64,000 bases of DNA from positions 40,026 through 104,025 of the forward strand of contig JAQXIE010000029.1 in assembly GCA_029007645.1 (NCBI GenBank), read 5' to 3'. The DNA is from Bacteroidales bacterium. Its GTDB lineage: Bacteria > Bacteroidota > Bacteroidia > Bacteroidales > Muribaculaceae. Positions within the stretch are counted from its first letter, which is position 1; each line of letters starts with the position of its first letter. The notes below the pieces were generated by a model that worked only from the letters and a program-made list of their open reading frames with translations, did not search any database and was not told where the DNA came from. Below, one piece after another: positions 9,731 through 18,444 of this stretch. The position numbers and the translations under genes are program-made.

Positions 9731-10789
9731 TCATTTGTTTTCTTTGATCGCCGCGTCGGTATGTGTCGTGTTCTTGCGGGATAGGGCAATGTATCCCATG
9801 GTGAAGATGCCGAGCAGAATCAGCATCACGGTCTGCCCGGACCACTGCAGCATGGAGAAGGCGTAACCCTGGGCCTCCGAGATGCCATAAACTGCGAGAC
9901 CGAACATCACTGCGATGTTCCAGGGGCCGAGTCCGCCGTTGCTGGGGACAGCCATGCCGATAGAACTGAGCACGAACGCCAGCAGACAGGGCGTGAGTCC
10001 CCACGCCAGGTCGGCGCGGCACAGGTCGCGGGTGAAACCGAACGCAAAGAAGGCCACGTACAGCTGCACGAAGTAGCATCCCCAGAGAATGAAGGTCCAT
10101 GCCAGGAACGACCATTTGCCTTTCATCTTGCCGACCACTGCGAATCCCTGCCAAAGCTGGGCTATCAGATTGCGGGTCTTGCGCACCGGCGTATAGTCCC
10201 GGCCGAACTGGAACACGGCCCAGGTGATTACGGCGCATGCGGCCAGCGCTATCCAGAGCCATGGATTTGACACGGCGTCGATCATGCCGCGGCCTATGGG
10301 ATATTTCACCAGAAAAGCCTCGATGGCCGGAGTGGCCACGATGAAGCAGAGTATCAGCAACAGTGTGACGATTATCAGGTCGGCCACACGGTCGGCCACC
10401 ATTGAGCCGACAACCGTGCCGAACGGGGCATGTTCGCGCCGGGCGATGTATGTGCAGCGCCACACTTCTCCGAGCCGGGGAAATACCAGATTCAGGGCGT
10501 ATGTGCCGAATATCGAGCAACAAAGCGCCATGAACGGGGGCCGTATGCCCAAAGCGCGCAACTGGATGCGCCAGCGCGCCGCCCGCGATATGTGGCTGAA
10601 CACGCTGATGCACATGGCCAGCAGGATCCACCAGTAGTCCACGCCATGACGTATCAGGTCCCACATCTCGCTGAAGTGAACCTTGCGGAACATATATGTG
10701 ACCAGCAGCACGGTCAGAGCCAACGGCAGCAGCCATCGCACCGCCATGCTTCCCACCTTGCCCCAAGTCAGTTTTTTCTTTAAGCTCAT
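9731..10789 (-). CDS. Lysylphosphatidylglycerol synthase transmembrane-family / flippase-like protein
   Basis: A 352-residue integral membrane protein with about eight hydrophobic segments and the family landmarks SHISRAARWRIQLRALGI, NLVFPRLGEVWRC and VADRVADLIIV. These belong to the LPG_synthase_TM (UPF0104) family, whose members include the flippase half of MprF and glycan-lipid transport proteins; the synthetase half of MprF is absent. Substrate unknown. A consensus promoter lies immediately upstream, inside the 3' end of birA. The downstream membrane-protein and LRR genes probably share its transcript. Confidence 0.85.
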   Translation of the reverse strand: MSLKKKLTWGKVGSMAVRWLLPLALTVLLVTYMFRKVHFSEMWDLIRHGVDYWWILLAMCISVFSHISRAARWRIQLRALGIRPPFMALCCSIFGTYALNLVFPRLGEVWRCTYIARREHAPFGTVVGSMVADRVADLIIVTLLLILCFIVATPAIEAFLVKYPIGRGMIDAVSNPWLWIALAACAVITWAVFQFGRDYTPVRKTRNLIAQLWQGFAVVGKMKGKWSFLAWTFILWGCYFVQLYVAFFAFGFTRDLCRADLAWGLTPCLLAFVLSSIGMAVPSNGGLGPWNIAVMFGLAVYGISEAQGYAFSMLQWSGQTVMLILLGIFTMGYIALSRKNTTHTDAAIKENK

Positions 10790-10797
10790 AGTTGTTG

Positions 10798-10828
10798 CAA
10801 AATTAGCAAAAACCCGCGATTTTTCAAA
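10798..10828 (-). promoter_or_regulatory. Bacteroidetes-type promoter for the flippase-like gene
   Basis: On the minus strand TTTG at 10828-10825, a 19-base spacer, TAATTTTG at 10805-10798, exact consensus. The -7 element ends eight bases before the ATG of the downstream gene, implying a nearly leaderless transcript; the -33 box overlaps the last codons of birA. Confidence 0.7.
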
Positions 10829-11579
10829 TCAGCATGAATTCCACCTCCTTGAAGGAGTAGCGTCGGTTATCGCCCTGTTCGGGCTGCAGTTCAAGCAACC
10901 CGTCGGTATGCACGGTGACAATGCGCGCCCGGAAGGGCGCTTCCTGTGTGCCGCGGTGCCGGAAGGGATGGAACTCGTTGTCGGCGCGCCATAGATGCGA
11001 CAGATACTCGGCGTGCAGTCCTGCGGGGTCGTCGGCGGCCTGATGCAACCGGCGTTCGATGTCTTCGCTGAATTCCTCGAGCACAGCGGCATGATCCAGT
11101 TCGTGTCCCAGCAGCTGGTAGGCCGACACCGGATTGGGGGCGTCCGACAGGAACTCGCGCTGATTCAGGTTGATGCCGACGCCGCAGCGGCTGTTGTCTA
11201 TGCGGTTGCCGGTCAGCGTGTGCTCGATCAGTATGCCGCAGATCTTGCGGTCGCCCACATAGATGTCATTGGGCCATTTCAGAGTCGCTTCTATACCGTG
11301 GCGCAGCAGCGTATCGCGCACGGACAGGGCTGTGGCTTCGCTGATGCGGAACTGTCGCTCGGCCATCGGCACCCCCTGGGGGGCGCCCTGCGCCTCCGGA
11401 CGGCAGAACAGGGCCACCGTCAGGTTCTTGCCCGGCTCCGACTCCCATGAGTTGCCGCGCTGTCCCCGTCCGGCCAACTGTTCGTAGGCCGAGATCATCG
11501 TCATGTCATGCAGCTCTGCTTGCCGCTGCGCGGCATACGACAGAGTGGAGTCCGCTGTCTCAAGAAAGATGTAATTCAT
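10824..11579 (-). CDS. birA: Biotin--[acetyl-CoA-carboxylase] ligase
   Basis: BirA activates biotin with ATP and attaches it to a lysine of biotin-dependent carboxylases. The product, about 251 residues from the ATG (MNYIFLETADSTLSYAA), lacks the N-terminal DNA-binding domain of E. coli BirA, so it is a monofunctional ligase. Seen: the biotin-adenylate loop GRGQRGNSWES near residue 37, KWPNDIYVGDRKICGILIE, GVGINLNQ, and a small C-terminal domain. A TTG two codons upstream is a less likely start. It lies 18 bases downstream of tsaE on the same strand, a pairing I would expect to be one transcript. Confidence 0.93.
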   Translation of the reverse strand: MNYIFLETADSTLSYAAQRQAELHDMTMISAYEQLAGRGQRGNSWESEPGKNLTVALFCRPEAQGAPQGVPMAERQFRISEATALSVRDTLLRHGIEATLKWPNDIYVGDRKICGILIEHTLTGNRIDNSRCGVGINLNQREFLSDAPNPVSAYQLLGHELDHAAVLEEFSEDIERRLHQAADDPAGLHAEYLSHLWRADNEFHPFRHRGTQEAPFRARIVTVHTDGLLELQPEQGDNRRYSFKEVEFMLI

Positions 11580-11597
11580 CTGCAATCGATTGGGGTC

Positions 11598-12017
11598 TTA
11601 ATTCAGCAGTAAGATTCTGCGACTGCCGTCTTCGCGCGGTTCTATGCGTACCACGGCCGTGTCTTCGGGCAGAAAGGGGAGAGCCACCTGCGGCCATTCC
11701 ATCAGACACCACGCGCCGGAGTCGAGATAATCGTAGATACCGATATCCGCAACGGCTCCCTCGTCGTTGAGCCGATAGAAATCGAAATGGTAAATAGGCA
11801 GCGGCGCACCGGGGATGTCGTAATGGTTGACGATGCTGAATGTCGGCGAGGAGGCCTCGTCGACGGCGCCCAGCTGTCGGCATATCTCGGATATCAGCGT
11901 GGTCTTGCCGGCCCCCATCGGGGCGTCGAAAGCCACGACACGCCTACTGTCCAACGCCTCAATCAGCGCCCGTGCCGCTCCCGGCAGATCCTCCAGGCCC
12001 GTTGTCACTATCTCCAT
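11598..12017 (-). CDS. tsaE: tRNA threonylcarbamoyladenosine biosynthesis ATPase TsaE
   Basis: TsaE is the small ATPase partner of TsaB and TsaD in making t6A37 on ANN-decoding tRNAs. At 139 residues it has the usual length. The P-loop APMGAGKTT sits at residues 32-40, followed by the family block SSPTFSIVNHYD and YHFDFYRL, and GIYDYLDSGAWCLMEWP. The P-loop begins Ala-Pro where most members have Gly-Asp/Pro-Leu. Starts at an ATG 27 bases downstream of nhaD and is followed by birA. Confidence 0.95.
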   Translation of the reverse strand: MEIVTTGLEDLPGAARALIEALDSRRVVAFDAPMGAGKTTLISEICRQLGAVDEASSPTFSIVNHYDIPGAPLPIYHFDFYRLNDEGAVADIGIYDYLDSGAWCLMEWPQVALPFLPEDTAVVRIEPREDGSRRILLLN

Positions 12018-12044
12018 ATGCGATGTTCGATGATGGTTGGCCGT

Positions 12045-13442
12045 TTATTTAAACAGTATCACTTCCAGGATGTAAACGCCGGCACCGGCCAGGTAACCCG
12101 CCAATGCGGGAAGTGTGAAATGCTTCATGTACCAGCCGAAATTGATTTTCTCGAGTCCCATGGCGATCACACCGGCGGCGGAGCCGATTATCAGCAGACT
12201 GCCGCCCACACCGGCGCAGTAAGATAGGAACTCCCAGAATATGCCGTCCTGGACGAAGTTGGCGGCATATCCCACCACACCGGGATCGGCTACAGGATAC
12301 ATGCCCATCACACCGGCCACGAGCGGAACATTGTCGAATATCGACGACAGCGCGCCCAGCAGGATGTTGATGACGTATATGTTGTGCACCTTCTCGTCAA
12401 GCCACTGGGCTGTCGCCGACAATATGCCGGAAGCGTCCAGCACCTGGACGGCCATCAGAATGCCCAGGAAGAAGAGAATCGACGGCATGTCGATGCGCTT
12501 GATCACCTGTGGCAGGCGGTGTTCCTTGACACGCTCGCGCATCATTTTCGAATTGTAGAATATCTCGGTGTAAACCCAGAGCAGTCCCAGCACCAGAAGC
12601 ATTCCGACAAATGGAGGCAGGTGGGTGATGGACTTGAAGATCGGCACGAAGATAAGACCGCCGACACCGAGGCAGAACATGGTGAGGCGTTCCTTGTGAG
12701 ATATGCCCAGGTCGTCGGTGCGGATATTGGTTACCGGTTTCAGCACTCCCTTCAGGCGCGTACCGATCCAGAGTGCGGGTATGGCCACGGCCACGATACT
12801 GGGCAGCAGCACGAACTCAATAAGAGCGGTGGCGGTGACATTGCCCTTTACCCACAGCATGATGGTGGTGACGTCGCCGATAGGACTCCAGGCGCCGCCC
12901 GTGTTGGCGGCGATGACGATGATGCCGGCGTAGAGCCATTGCTCATGACGGTCGTCGACAAGCTTGCGCAGCAGCATGATCATCACGATCGTAGTGGTCA
13001 TGTTGTCGAGCACGGCGCTGAACAGGAAGGTGGTCAGAACAATCACCCACATCAGCGCCTGCTTGCGGCGCGTCTTGATATGGTCGGTGATGATGCTGAA
13101 GCCTCCGTGCACGTCCACGAGTTCGACGATGGTCATGGCGCCGATCAGGAAGAAGAGTGTCTGGGTAATGTCGCCCAGGGCCTCGACGATCTTGACGTCC
13201 AGGATATAACTCAGCGCCTGCATATGGGGAGACGCGTCCGAGAGCCGCGGATGACTCTGCAGGTAGGCCGCCAGATGTTCTGGTTCCACATTGGGCACGA
13301 TGTACTCGGCTCCCAGAGCGTAAACTATCCAAAGCAGCATGCCCAGCAGCAGGGCAGTCGCACTCTTGTCAATGCGGATGGGATGCTCAAGGGCTATCGC
13401 CAGATAGCCGATGAAGAACAATATAATCAGTGTGGTGATCAT
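12045..13442 (-). CDS. nhaD: NhaD-type Na+/H+ antiporter
   Basis: A 465-residue inner-membrane protein with about twelve hydrophobic segments. Family blocks are clear: an N-terminal segment with EHPIRIDKSATALLLG, TLFFLIGAMTIVELVDVHGGF, NMTTTIVMIMLLRKL, IVIAANTGGAWSPIGDVTTIMLW, SSIFDNVPLVAGVMGMY and GGSLLIIGSAAGVIAMG. NhaD antiporters exchange sodium or lithium for protons across the inner membrane. The gene heads a minus-strand run with tsaE and birA. Confidence 0.92.
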   Translation of the reverse strand: MITTLIILFFIGYLAIALEHPIRIDKSATALLLGMLLWIVYALGAEYIVPNVEPEHLAAYLQSHPRLSDASPHMQALSYILDVKIVEALGDITQTLFFLIGAMTIVELVDVHGGFSIITDHIKTRRKQALMWVIVLTTFLFSAVLDNMTTTIVMIMLLRKLVDDRHEQWLYAGIIVIAANTGGAWSPIGDVTTIMLWVKGNVTATALIEFVLLPSIVAVAIPALWIGTRLKGVLKPVTNIRTDDLGISHKERLTMFCLGVGGLIFVPIFKSITHLPPFVGMLLVLGLLWVYTEIFYNSKMMRERVKEHRLPQVIKRIDMPSILFFLGILMAVQVLDASGILSATAQWLDEKVHNIYVINILLGALSSIFDNVPLVAGVMGMYPVADPGVVGYAANFVQDGIFWEFLSYCAGVGGSLLIIGSAAGVIAMGLEKINFGWYMKHFTLPALAGYLAGAGVYILEVILFK

Positions 13443-13551
13443 GTTTTAGTTAGACCGCAATCAAATAGTTAAAAGTTTATAGTTCGAATTTAATTTCAAT
13501 GTGCAGGGAGCAATGACGTTTCTGAAATTTTCAGGCATCCGTCATCGTGGC

Positions 13552-15354
13552 TCAACGGCGGCGTCTTTTGCCTGAGCTCTTTGAGCCTTTGCCCTTTTTC
13601 TTCGATGACGAGGCTTTGGATCTGGATCCCGAGTTTTTGGCCGAAGAGGGGAGCTTGATATTGTCGCCGGGATGGAGTTCGTCGCCCGATCCCTTGATAC
13701 CGTTGGCTTTCTTCAGGGCGTCTACGGTAGTGCCGTAACGCTTGGCGATTACCGACAGGTTGTCGCCGCTTTTTACTGTATGGCTCTTGGGCTCGGCCTT
13801 GGCTGTAGCCCTGGATTTGCGTGAATTGCGGGAGTTCTTGGTTTTGGACGACTGGCGTGAATCGTCGCGTTGCTCGCTCCATTTCGAAGCCTTGGGCGAC
13901 GTCTGCGCCGAGACGCGCTGCGCCGGCTGCTGACCCAACGGGGTGATGTCGCGGGCATTGTTTGCCTGGGCCAGCGAGCGGGTGGTGTGTACGCGGAGCA
14001 TCTGGCCGGTGCGCACTGCGTTGCGGGTCAGCGAGTTCCACTGCTTGATCTGATCGGGTGTCACTTCGTACATCCTGGCGATGGACGACAGCGTCTGTCC
14101 CGGTTCCACCTTGTGCAGGGCGCTTACTTCCGTGGTGCTTCCCGTGCTGTTGGAGCTGCTCGTTTCCACGGGTTTGGCCTGAAGCGTGGGCAAGGTATTG
14201 TCCTCCACCGGAGCCTCGCCGGCTATCTCGGCGGCAAGCTGGGCATTCGGTTCATCGCCCGGTTCGACTGTGAGCCGGCGGGCATATTTCTCTTTCTCGT
14301 ATTCCTGGATATCCTCCTCGCTCATCAGATAGGCGTGGCACTGCTGCGAGGGCAGAACAAGCGTGTATTGCCTGTCGGCGCTACCGGGGATGATGTCGGC
14401 GCGGAACTGCGGATTGAGCACGCGCAACTCCTCGACGGGGATGTCGAGCACATGCGAGATCTGGTCGAAATGCACGCGGTCGCCGATCATCAGTGTGTCG
14501 GTTACCAGGGGTTTGGACGGAAGCACCGGCGAGATGTTGTGCTGAGGATAATAGTTCATCACATAGTTTGCGGCGATGAACATCGGCACGTATCCGCGCG
14601 TTTCGGGACTCAGGTAGTGGTAGATCGACCAGAAATCCTTGTTGGTGGCGTCGCCGCCGGCGCGTCGCAGTGCTTTGTTGACGTTGCCCGGGCCGCAGTT
14701 ATACGCGGCGATTGCCAGCGACCAGTCGCCATATGTGGCGTAGAGATCCTTCAGATATTTGGCGGCAGCCTGCGAGGCCACATACGGATCGCGGCGTTCG
14801 TCGACAAGACTGCTCACTTCCATTCCCAGTCCCTTGGCCGTACCTATCAGGAACTGCCACAGTCCGGTCGCGCCGTGGCGTGACACGGCGTTCGGATCCA
14901 GTCCCGACTCGATCACCGGCAGGTATTTCAGCTCCAGGGGCAGGTTGTTCTCCTCGAGCGCCTGCTCGAAGATAGGCATATAATAAAGCGACAGACCCAG
15001 CAGCGCGGCAACCTGCTCGCGGCCACGAGCCGTGTAGCGCTCGATGTAGCTCCGGACAATCGAGTTGTAGGGCATCTCGATCACGGTCGGAAGCTTGGCC
15101 AGCCGGTCGCGGATCACGTCATCGCTGACATTCACGTCGCTGAGCCGGCGGTAGCGGTCGTCGGTAGCCGTGTAGTTCTTCATGTACCACCCCTCCATCA
15201 TCTTACGGGTGTCTGTTTCGTAACTCTCCGGGAATATGATGTTGGAGTCGGTGATTTCTGTCTTGATATCAAGGACGTTCCTGTTCTTGGCTGTCGCGGG
15301 CATCGTCGGCGCCAGTGCTGCACCGGCCAGAAGGATATATATCGCTTTATTCAT
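13552..15354 (-). CDS. MltD-like membrane/secreted lytic transglycosylase with LysM domains
   Basis: A 600-residue exported murein hydrolase. After a signal peptide (ending near MPATA, residue 22) comes a transglycosylase SLT domain at about 120-260 with the catalytic Glu in VIESGLDPNAVSRHGATGLWQF and the AYNCGPGNV block. Two full LysM domains follow, about 413-458 (HKVEPGQTLSSIARMYEVT) and 525-570 (HTVKSGDNLSVIAKRYGTT), plus a weaker LysM-like stretch near 325-350. The tail is low-complexity and very basic, ending GKRRRR. Such proteins cleave peptidoglycan glycan strands. It follows parA-parB-DUF5683, an order common in Bacteroidales. Confidence 0.93.
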   Translation of the reverse strand: MNKAIYILLAGAALAPTMPATAKNRNVLDIKTEITDSNIIFPESYETDTRKMMEGWYMKNYTATDDRYRRLSDVNVSDDVIRDRLAKLPTVIEMPYNSIVRSYIERYTARGREQVAALLGLSLYYMPIFEQALEENNLPLELKYLPVIESGLDPNAVSRHGATGLWQFLIGTAKGLGMEVSSLVDERRDPYVASQAAAKYLKDLYATYGDWSLAIAAYNCGPGNVNKALRRAGGDATNKDFWSIYHYLSPETRGYVPMFIAANYVMNYYPQHNISPVLPSKPLVTDTLMIGDRVHFDQISHVLDIPVEELRVLNPQFRADIIPGSADRQYTLVLPSQQCHAYLMSEEDIQEYEKEKYARRLTVEPGDEPNAQLAAEIAGEAPVEDNTLPTLQAKPVETSSSNSTGSTTEVSALHKVEPGQTLSSIARMYEVTPDQIKQWNSLTRNAVRTGQMLRVHTTRSLAQANNARDITPLGQQPAQRVSAQTSPKASKWSEQRDDSRQSSKTKNSRNSRKSRATAKAEPKSHTVKSGDNLSVIAKRYGTTVDALKKANGIKGSGDELHPGDNIKLPSSAKNSGSRSKASSSKKKGKGSKSSGKRRRR

Positions 15355-15373
15355 AATGATCGGATTTTTAGGG

Positions 15374-16123
15374 TTAGAAAGTCAGACACCATTGCAGGCC
15401 CAGGGCCGTGCGTTTCAGTGATGGTGCCGTGGAGGGGATTATGACGGCCGGCGTCAGATCGAGCGACAGGTTGGGACTGATGTCGAAATGCGCCATAGAT
15501 GCATCGACATATGCGTCGACCATGCAGACCAGATACAGGGCCACAAGGCAGATGATGCACAGGTCGCGGTTGCGTCTGAAATTGTCCTTGCGCGTCTTGA
15601 ACACACGTTCCAGCCATGCCTGGTCCAGATCGCTTTCGTTGACGGTGGGCGGGAAGAAGTTCATGTAGCTCTTGGTGCCGGGATCGGAATCCATCAGGTC
15701 GCGATAGCCCTGCAGGTAGTCGCGGTATTGTCCGTTGTTCCAGCTTGTGGCGTATCCCAGGCCCATGAATCCTCCCACCACGATCGGCAGTTTCCAGTAG
15801 CGACGGTTGTAGATCTGACCCAGTCCGGGGAACAGGGCCGAGAGCCAAACGGCGCGCGTCGGTGAGGGGTTGAAAGGAATCTTGCCCTGTTCGTCGAATG
15901 CATAGTCGTCGGCGCGCACCTCGGTGGGAGCAATCGAGTCGGTCTCCTCGGCCGGCACCAGCACCTCGGCGTCAAGATAGACGGTAGAATCTGTCGGTTC
16001 GGCGGTCTGTTTCCGTATCTCGGTGCGCTTCATCGGCTTGCCTCCGTGATTGCGCAGAGACTGAGCCAATCCCGGAGGAACGGCCATCAGAAGCGCCAGC
16101 GCAAGAATCACGGTTTTCTTCAT
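15374..16123 (-). CDS. DUF5683-family exported/membrane protein
   Basis: 249 residues with an N-terminal signal (MKKTVILALALLMAVPPGLAQ) and a conserved region beginning PFNPSPTRAVWLSALFPGLGQIYNRRYWKLP, then two or three membrane segments (IVVGGFMGLGYA; DLCIICLVALYLVCMVDAYVDA). I recognise this as the DUF5683 family, which in Bacteroidetes sits between parB and the lytic transglycosylase; its function is not established. Its ATG overlaps the parB stop by four bases (ATGA), so it is translationally coupled to chromosome partitioning genes. Confidence 0.88.
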   Translation of the reverse strand: MKKTVILALALLMAVPPGLAQSLRNHGGKPMKRTEIRKQTAEPTDSTVYLDAEVLVPAEETDSIAPTEVRADDYAFDEQGKIPFNPSPTRAVWLSALFPGLGQIYNRRYWKLPIVVGGFMGLGYATSWNNGQYRDYLQGYRDLMDSDPGTKSYMNFFPPTVNESDLDQAWLERVFKTRKDNFRRNRDLCIICLVALYLVCMVDAYVDASMAHFDISPNLSLDLTPAVIIPSTAPSLKRTALGLQWCLTF

Positions 16124-17025
16124 TTCTGCTGCAAGGAGTCAAATAGCGAAATCAGACGGTGCAGGTCATCGTCGTTGGTGAAGCGGAATGTTATCGAGCC
16201 TTTTCCGTTGTCGCTGCGGGTGAATTTTACCGGCGTCGAGAAGCGGGCCGACAGGTTGCGGGCCATTTCGTCGCAGATGGCGTTGGTCGGCGATTTCGGG
16301 GTGTCGCCCGATCCTGATGGCTGGGCGGCCTGGCGCGCCAGATTCTCGATGGCGCGGACGGACAGACCCTCTTTGACGATGCGTTTGTAGAGCTTAAGCT
16401 GGGTCTTGGTGTCGTCAACGGCCAGAAGCGCGCGGGCGTGGCCCATGTCGATGCGGTGGTCGCGGAGTCCAAGTTGTATTTCGGCCGGCAGTTTCAGCAG
16501 ACGCAGATGATTGGCTATCGACGAACGTTTCTTGCCGAGGCGTTCCGACAGACGTTCCTGCGTCAGCGAATATGTGTCGATAAGTTTTTTGAAACCGAGT
16601 GCCACTTCGATGGCGTTGAGGTCCTGTCGCTGTATGTTTTCGATCAGAGCCATCTCGGTCATCTCCATATCCGATGCCGTGCGGATGTAAGCCGGTACGG
16701 AGTCGAGCCCGGCACTCGAGGCGGCGCGCCAGCGGCGTTCGCCGGCGATGATCTGATAACGTCCGCCCACGGCCCGCAGGGTCAGCGGCTGGACTATGCC
16801 CAGCTCGGCTATCGACCGTGCCAGCTCCTCGAGCGCTTCCTGATCGAACGCGCGGCGCGGCTGCTCCGGATTCGGGTCGATCAGGCTCACTTCTATTTCC
16901 TTGATTGCCGAACCGCCGTCGGTGCGGACTTCTTCGGTCGGAATCAGAGCGTCGAGACCGCGGCCCAGACCGCGGCCCAGGGCCGGTCGGCGTGATGTGC
17001 TATGGTGTTTGTCGTTCTGTGTCAT
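16120..17025 (-). CDS. parB: Chromosome partitioning protein ParB
   Basis: ParB is a CTP-dependent clamp that loads at parS sites and acts with ParA in chromosome segregation. The 301-residue product starts MTQNDKHHSTSRR; the frame stays open far upstream into parA, but this ATG fits. Seen: the ParA-stimulating tail LGRGLGRGLDALIP (about 16-29), the NTP-binding ParB/Srx core with NPEQPRRAFDQEALEELA and GERRWRA, the helix-turn-helix LTQERLSERLGKKRSSIANHL, and a C-terminal dimer domain. The gene lies 35 bases after parA. No parS-like palindrome was recognised nearby. Confidence 0.95.
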   Translation of the reverse strand: MTQNDKHHSTSRRPALGRGLGRGLDALIPTEEVRTDGGSAIKEIEVSLIDPNPEQPRRAFDQEALEELARSIAELGIVQPLTLRAVGGRYQIIAGERRWRAASSAGLDSVPAYIRTASDMEMTEMALIENIQRQDLNAIEVALGFKKLIDTYSLTQERLSERLGKKRSSIANHLRLLKLPAEIQLGLRDHRIDMGHARALLAVDDTKTQLKLYKRIVKEGLSVRAIENLARQAAQPSGSGDTPKSPTNAICDEMARNLSARFSTPVKFTRSDNGKGSITFRFTNDDDLHRLISLFDSLQQK

Positions 17026-17060
17026 TGTGTGTCGTTGTGTACTGACCTGCATCTGGCGTA

Positions 17061-17855
17061 TCAGGCTTCGGAAACCTTCTTGCGTGAACGCTTGCGCTCG
17101 CGGGTCTGAAGCTCGCGGGCAAGTTGTGTGTAGGCGATGGCGCCTCGCGAATCCGGATCGTACAGTATCACCGGAAGTCCGTGGCTCGGGCTCTCCGACA
17201 GCTTGATGTTGCGCGGGATCACCGTGGTGAACACCATGTCGCCGAAATGTCCTTTCAGTTCTTCGAATATCTGGTTGGCCAGTCGCAGTCGGGCATCGTA
17301 CATGGTCAGCAGGAAGCCTTCGATTTCCAGAGTGGGCTTCAGGCGCGACTTGATGATGCGAATGGTGTTGAGCAGCTGCACGATGCCTTCCAATGCAAAG
17401 TACTCCGCCTGAACGGGGATAAGCACCGAGTCGGCCGCTGTCAGGGCATTCACCGTGATAATTCCCAGCGAAGGCGAACAGTCGATAAGGATATAATCGT
17501 ATTTGTCCTTGACCGGTGTGAGCATGGCGGCGAGGACGCTTTCGCGGTCCTGTCGGTTCATCAGCTCGATTTCGGCGCCGACCAGAGCGTTGCGTGAACA
17601 GATTATGTCCAGCCCCTTGATCTGAGTGTTCAGCACGGCTTCGGCTGCCGGATATCCGTCGATCAGACATTCGTAGACGGAAATATCGCTGTCTGTCAGC
17701 TCCATGCCCAGGCCCGAAGTGGCATTGGCTTGCGGATCGGCGTCCACCAACAGCACTTTCCGGCCTGCTACGGCCAGACAAGCGCCCAAATTGAACGATG
17801 TGGTGGTCTTGCCCACACCACCTTTCTGATTTGCTATGGCTATTATTTTTCCCAT
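17061..17855 (-). CDS. parA: Chromosome partitioning ATPase ParA (Soj)
   Basis: A 264-residue deviant-Walker ATPase: MGKIIAIANQKGGVGKTTTS has the KGGVGKTT loop at residues 11-18, DADPQANATSGLG follows, then DCSPSLGIITVNAL and PVQAEYFALEG. ParA dimerises with ATP on the nucleoid and is displaced by ParB to move chromosome origins. It heads the parA-parB-DUF5683-transglycosylase run. The C-terminus ends with a basic cluster, RERKRSRKKVSEA. Confidence 0.96.
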   Translation of the reverse strand: MGKIIAIANQKGGVGKTTTSFNLGACLAVAGRKVLLVDADPQANATSGLGMELTDSDISVYECLIDGYPAAEAVLNTQIKGLDIICSRNALVGAEIELMNRQDRESVLAAMLTPVKDKYDYILIDCSPSLGIITVNALTAADSVLIPVQAEYFALEGIVQLLNTIRIIKSRLKPTLEIEGFLLTMYDARLRLANQIFEELKGHFGDMVFTTVIPRNIKLSESPSHGLPVILYDPDSRGAIAYTQLARELQTRERKRSRKKVSEA

Positions 17856-18134
17856 ATTCTGATCATGACTGCCCGGCCATGACCCTCTGATTTAATAGGT
17901 ATGACATGGCCTATACAGTATTAATTTGCAAAAATAATCATAATTTGGCAGAAAAGCACATAAAAAATGTTAATCGCACCGAAAATGGATCTTCAGAGCT
18001 ATCCGGATGGGCGTGCCGGGGGCGTGTGGGGAGATGAATTTTTGTCAAATCAAAAAAAAGTAGTAACTTTGTGACCGCAAGCAGCAATTGCCGACGCATC
18101 AGCGAGACCTGTGGCTGCGGCATTTTATCATATT
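17856..18134. other. Divergent intergenic region between parA and tRNA-Ser
   Basis: This 279-base, AT-rich gap separates minus-strand parA from plus-strand tRNA-Ser. On the minus strand TATTTTTG (about 17926-17933) resembles a -7 box for parA, with no clear -33. On the plus strand the exact promoter at 18041-18071 serves the tRNA. I see no coding sequence. Confidence 0.6.
18041..18071 (+). promoter_or_regulatory. Bacteroidetes-type promoter for tRNA-Ser
   Basis: TTTG at 18041-18044, a 19-base spacer, then TAACTTTG at 18064-18071: exact -33/-7 consensus, about 64 bases upstream of the mature tRNA-Ser 5' end. Confidence 0.8.
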
Positions 18135-18222
<88 letters not shown>

Positions 18223-18233
18223 AGTTAAGAATT

Positions 18234-18262
18234 AACCCGCTGAATTCAGCGGGTTTCCTTTT
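18234..18262 (+). terminator. Rho-independent terminator after tRNA-Ser
   Basis: The perfect palindrome AACCCGCTGAATTCAGCGGGTT is followed by TTCCTTTT, twelve bases after the tRNA CCA end. It terminates the tRNA transcript. Confidence 0.8.
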
Positions 18263-18444
18263 ATAATAACGCGTGTAGTCCTGCCCAAACAGTTTTTGGT
18301 GATAAACGGGTGGTAGCTCATTACCACTCATAAGCAATCACAGCCGATTATATAGCCTCATGACAGAAAAAGCCCTGCCGAAGCAGAGCTTTATATGATG
18401 TTTTGAAGTCGCAAATTGCTACATCAGATATTATTCACAAGAGA

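Noticed and set aside
16120..17781. ParB frame extending 250 codons upstream into parA
   Set aside because: The extension overlaps parA in another frame and has no ParB features; the ATG at 17025 gives the usual length.
17856..18134. parS site beside parA
   Set aside because: No palindrome like TGTTTCACGTGAAACA was found in this gap or nearby.
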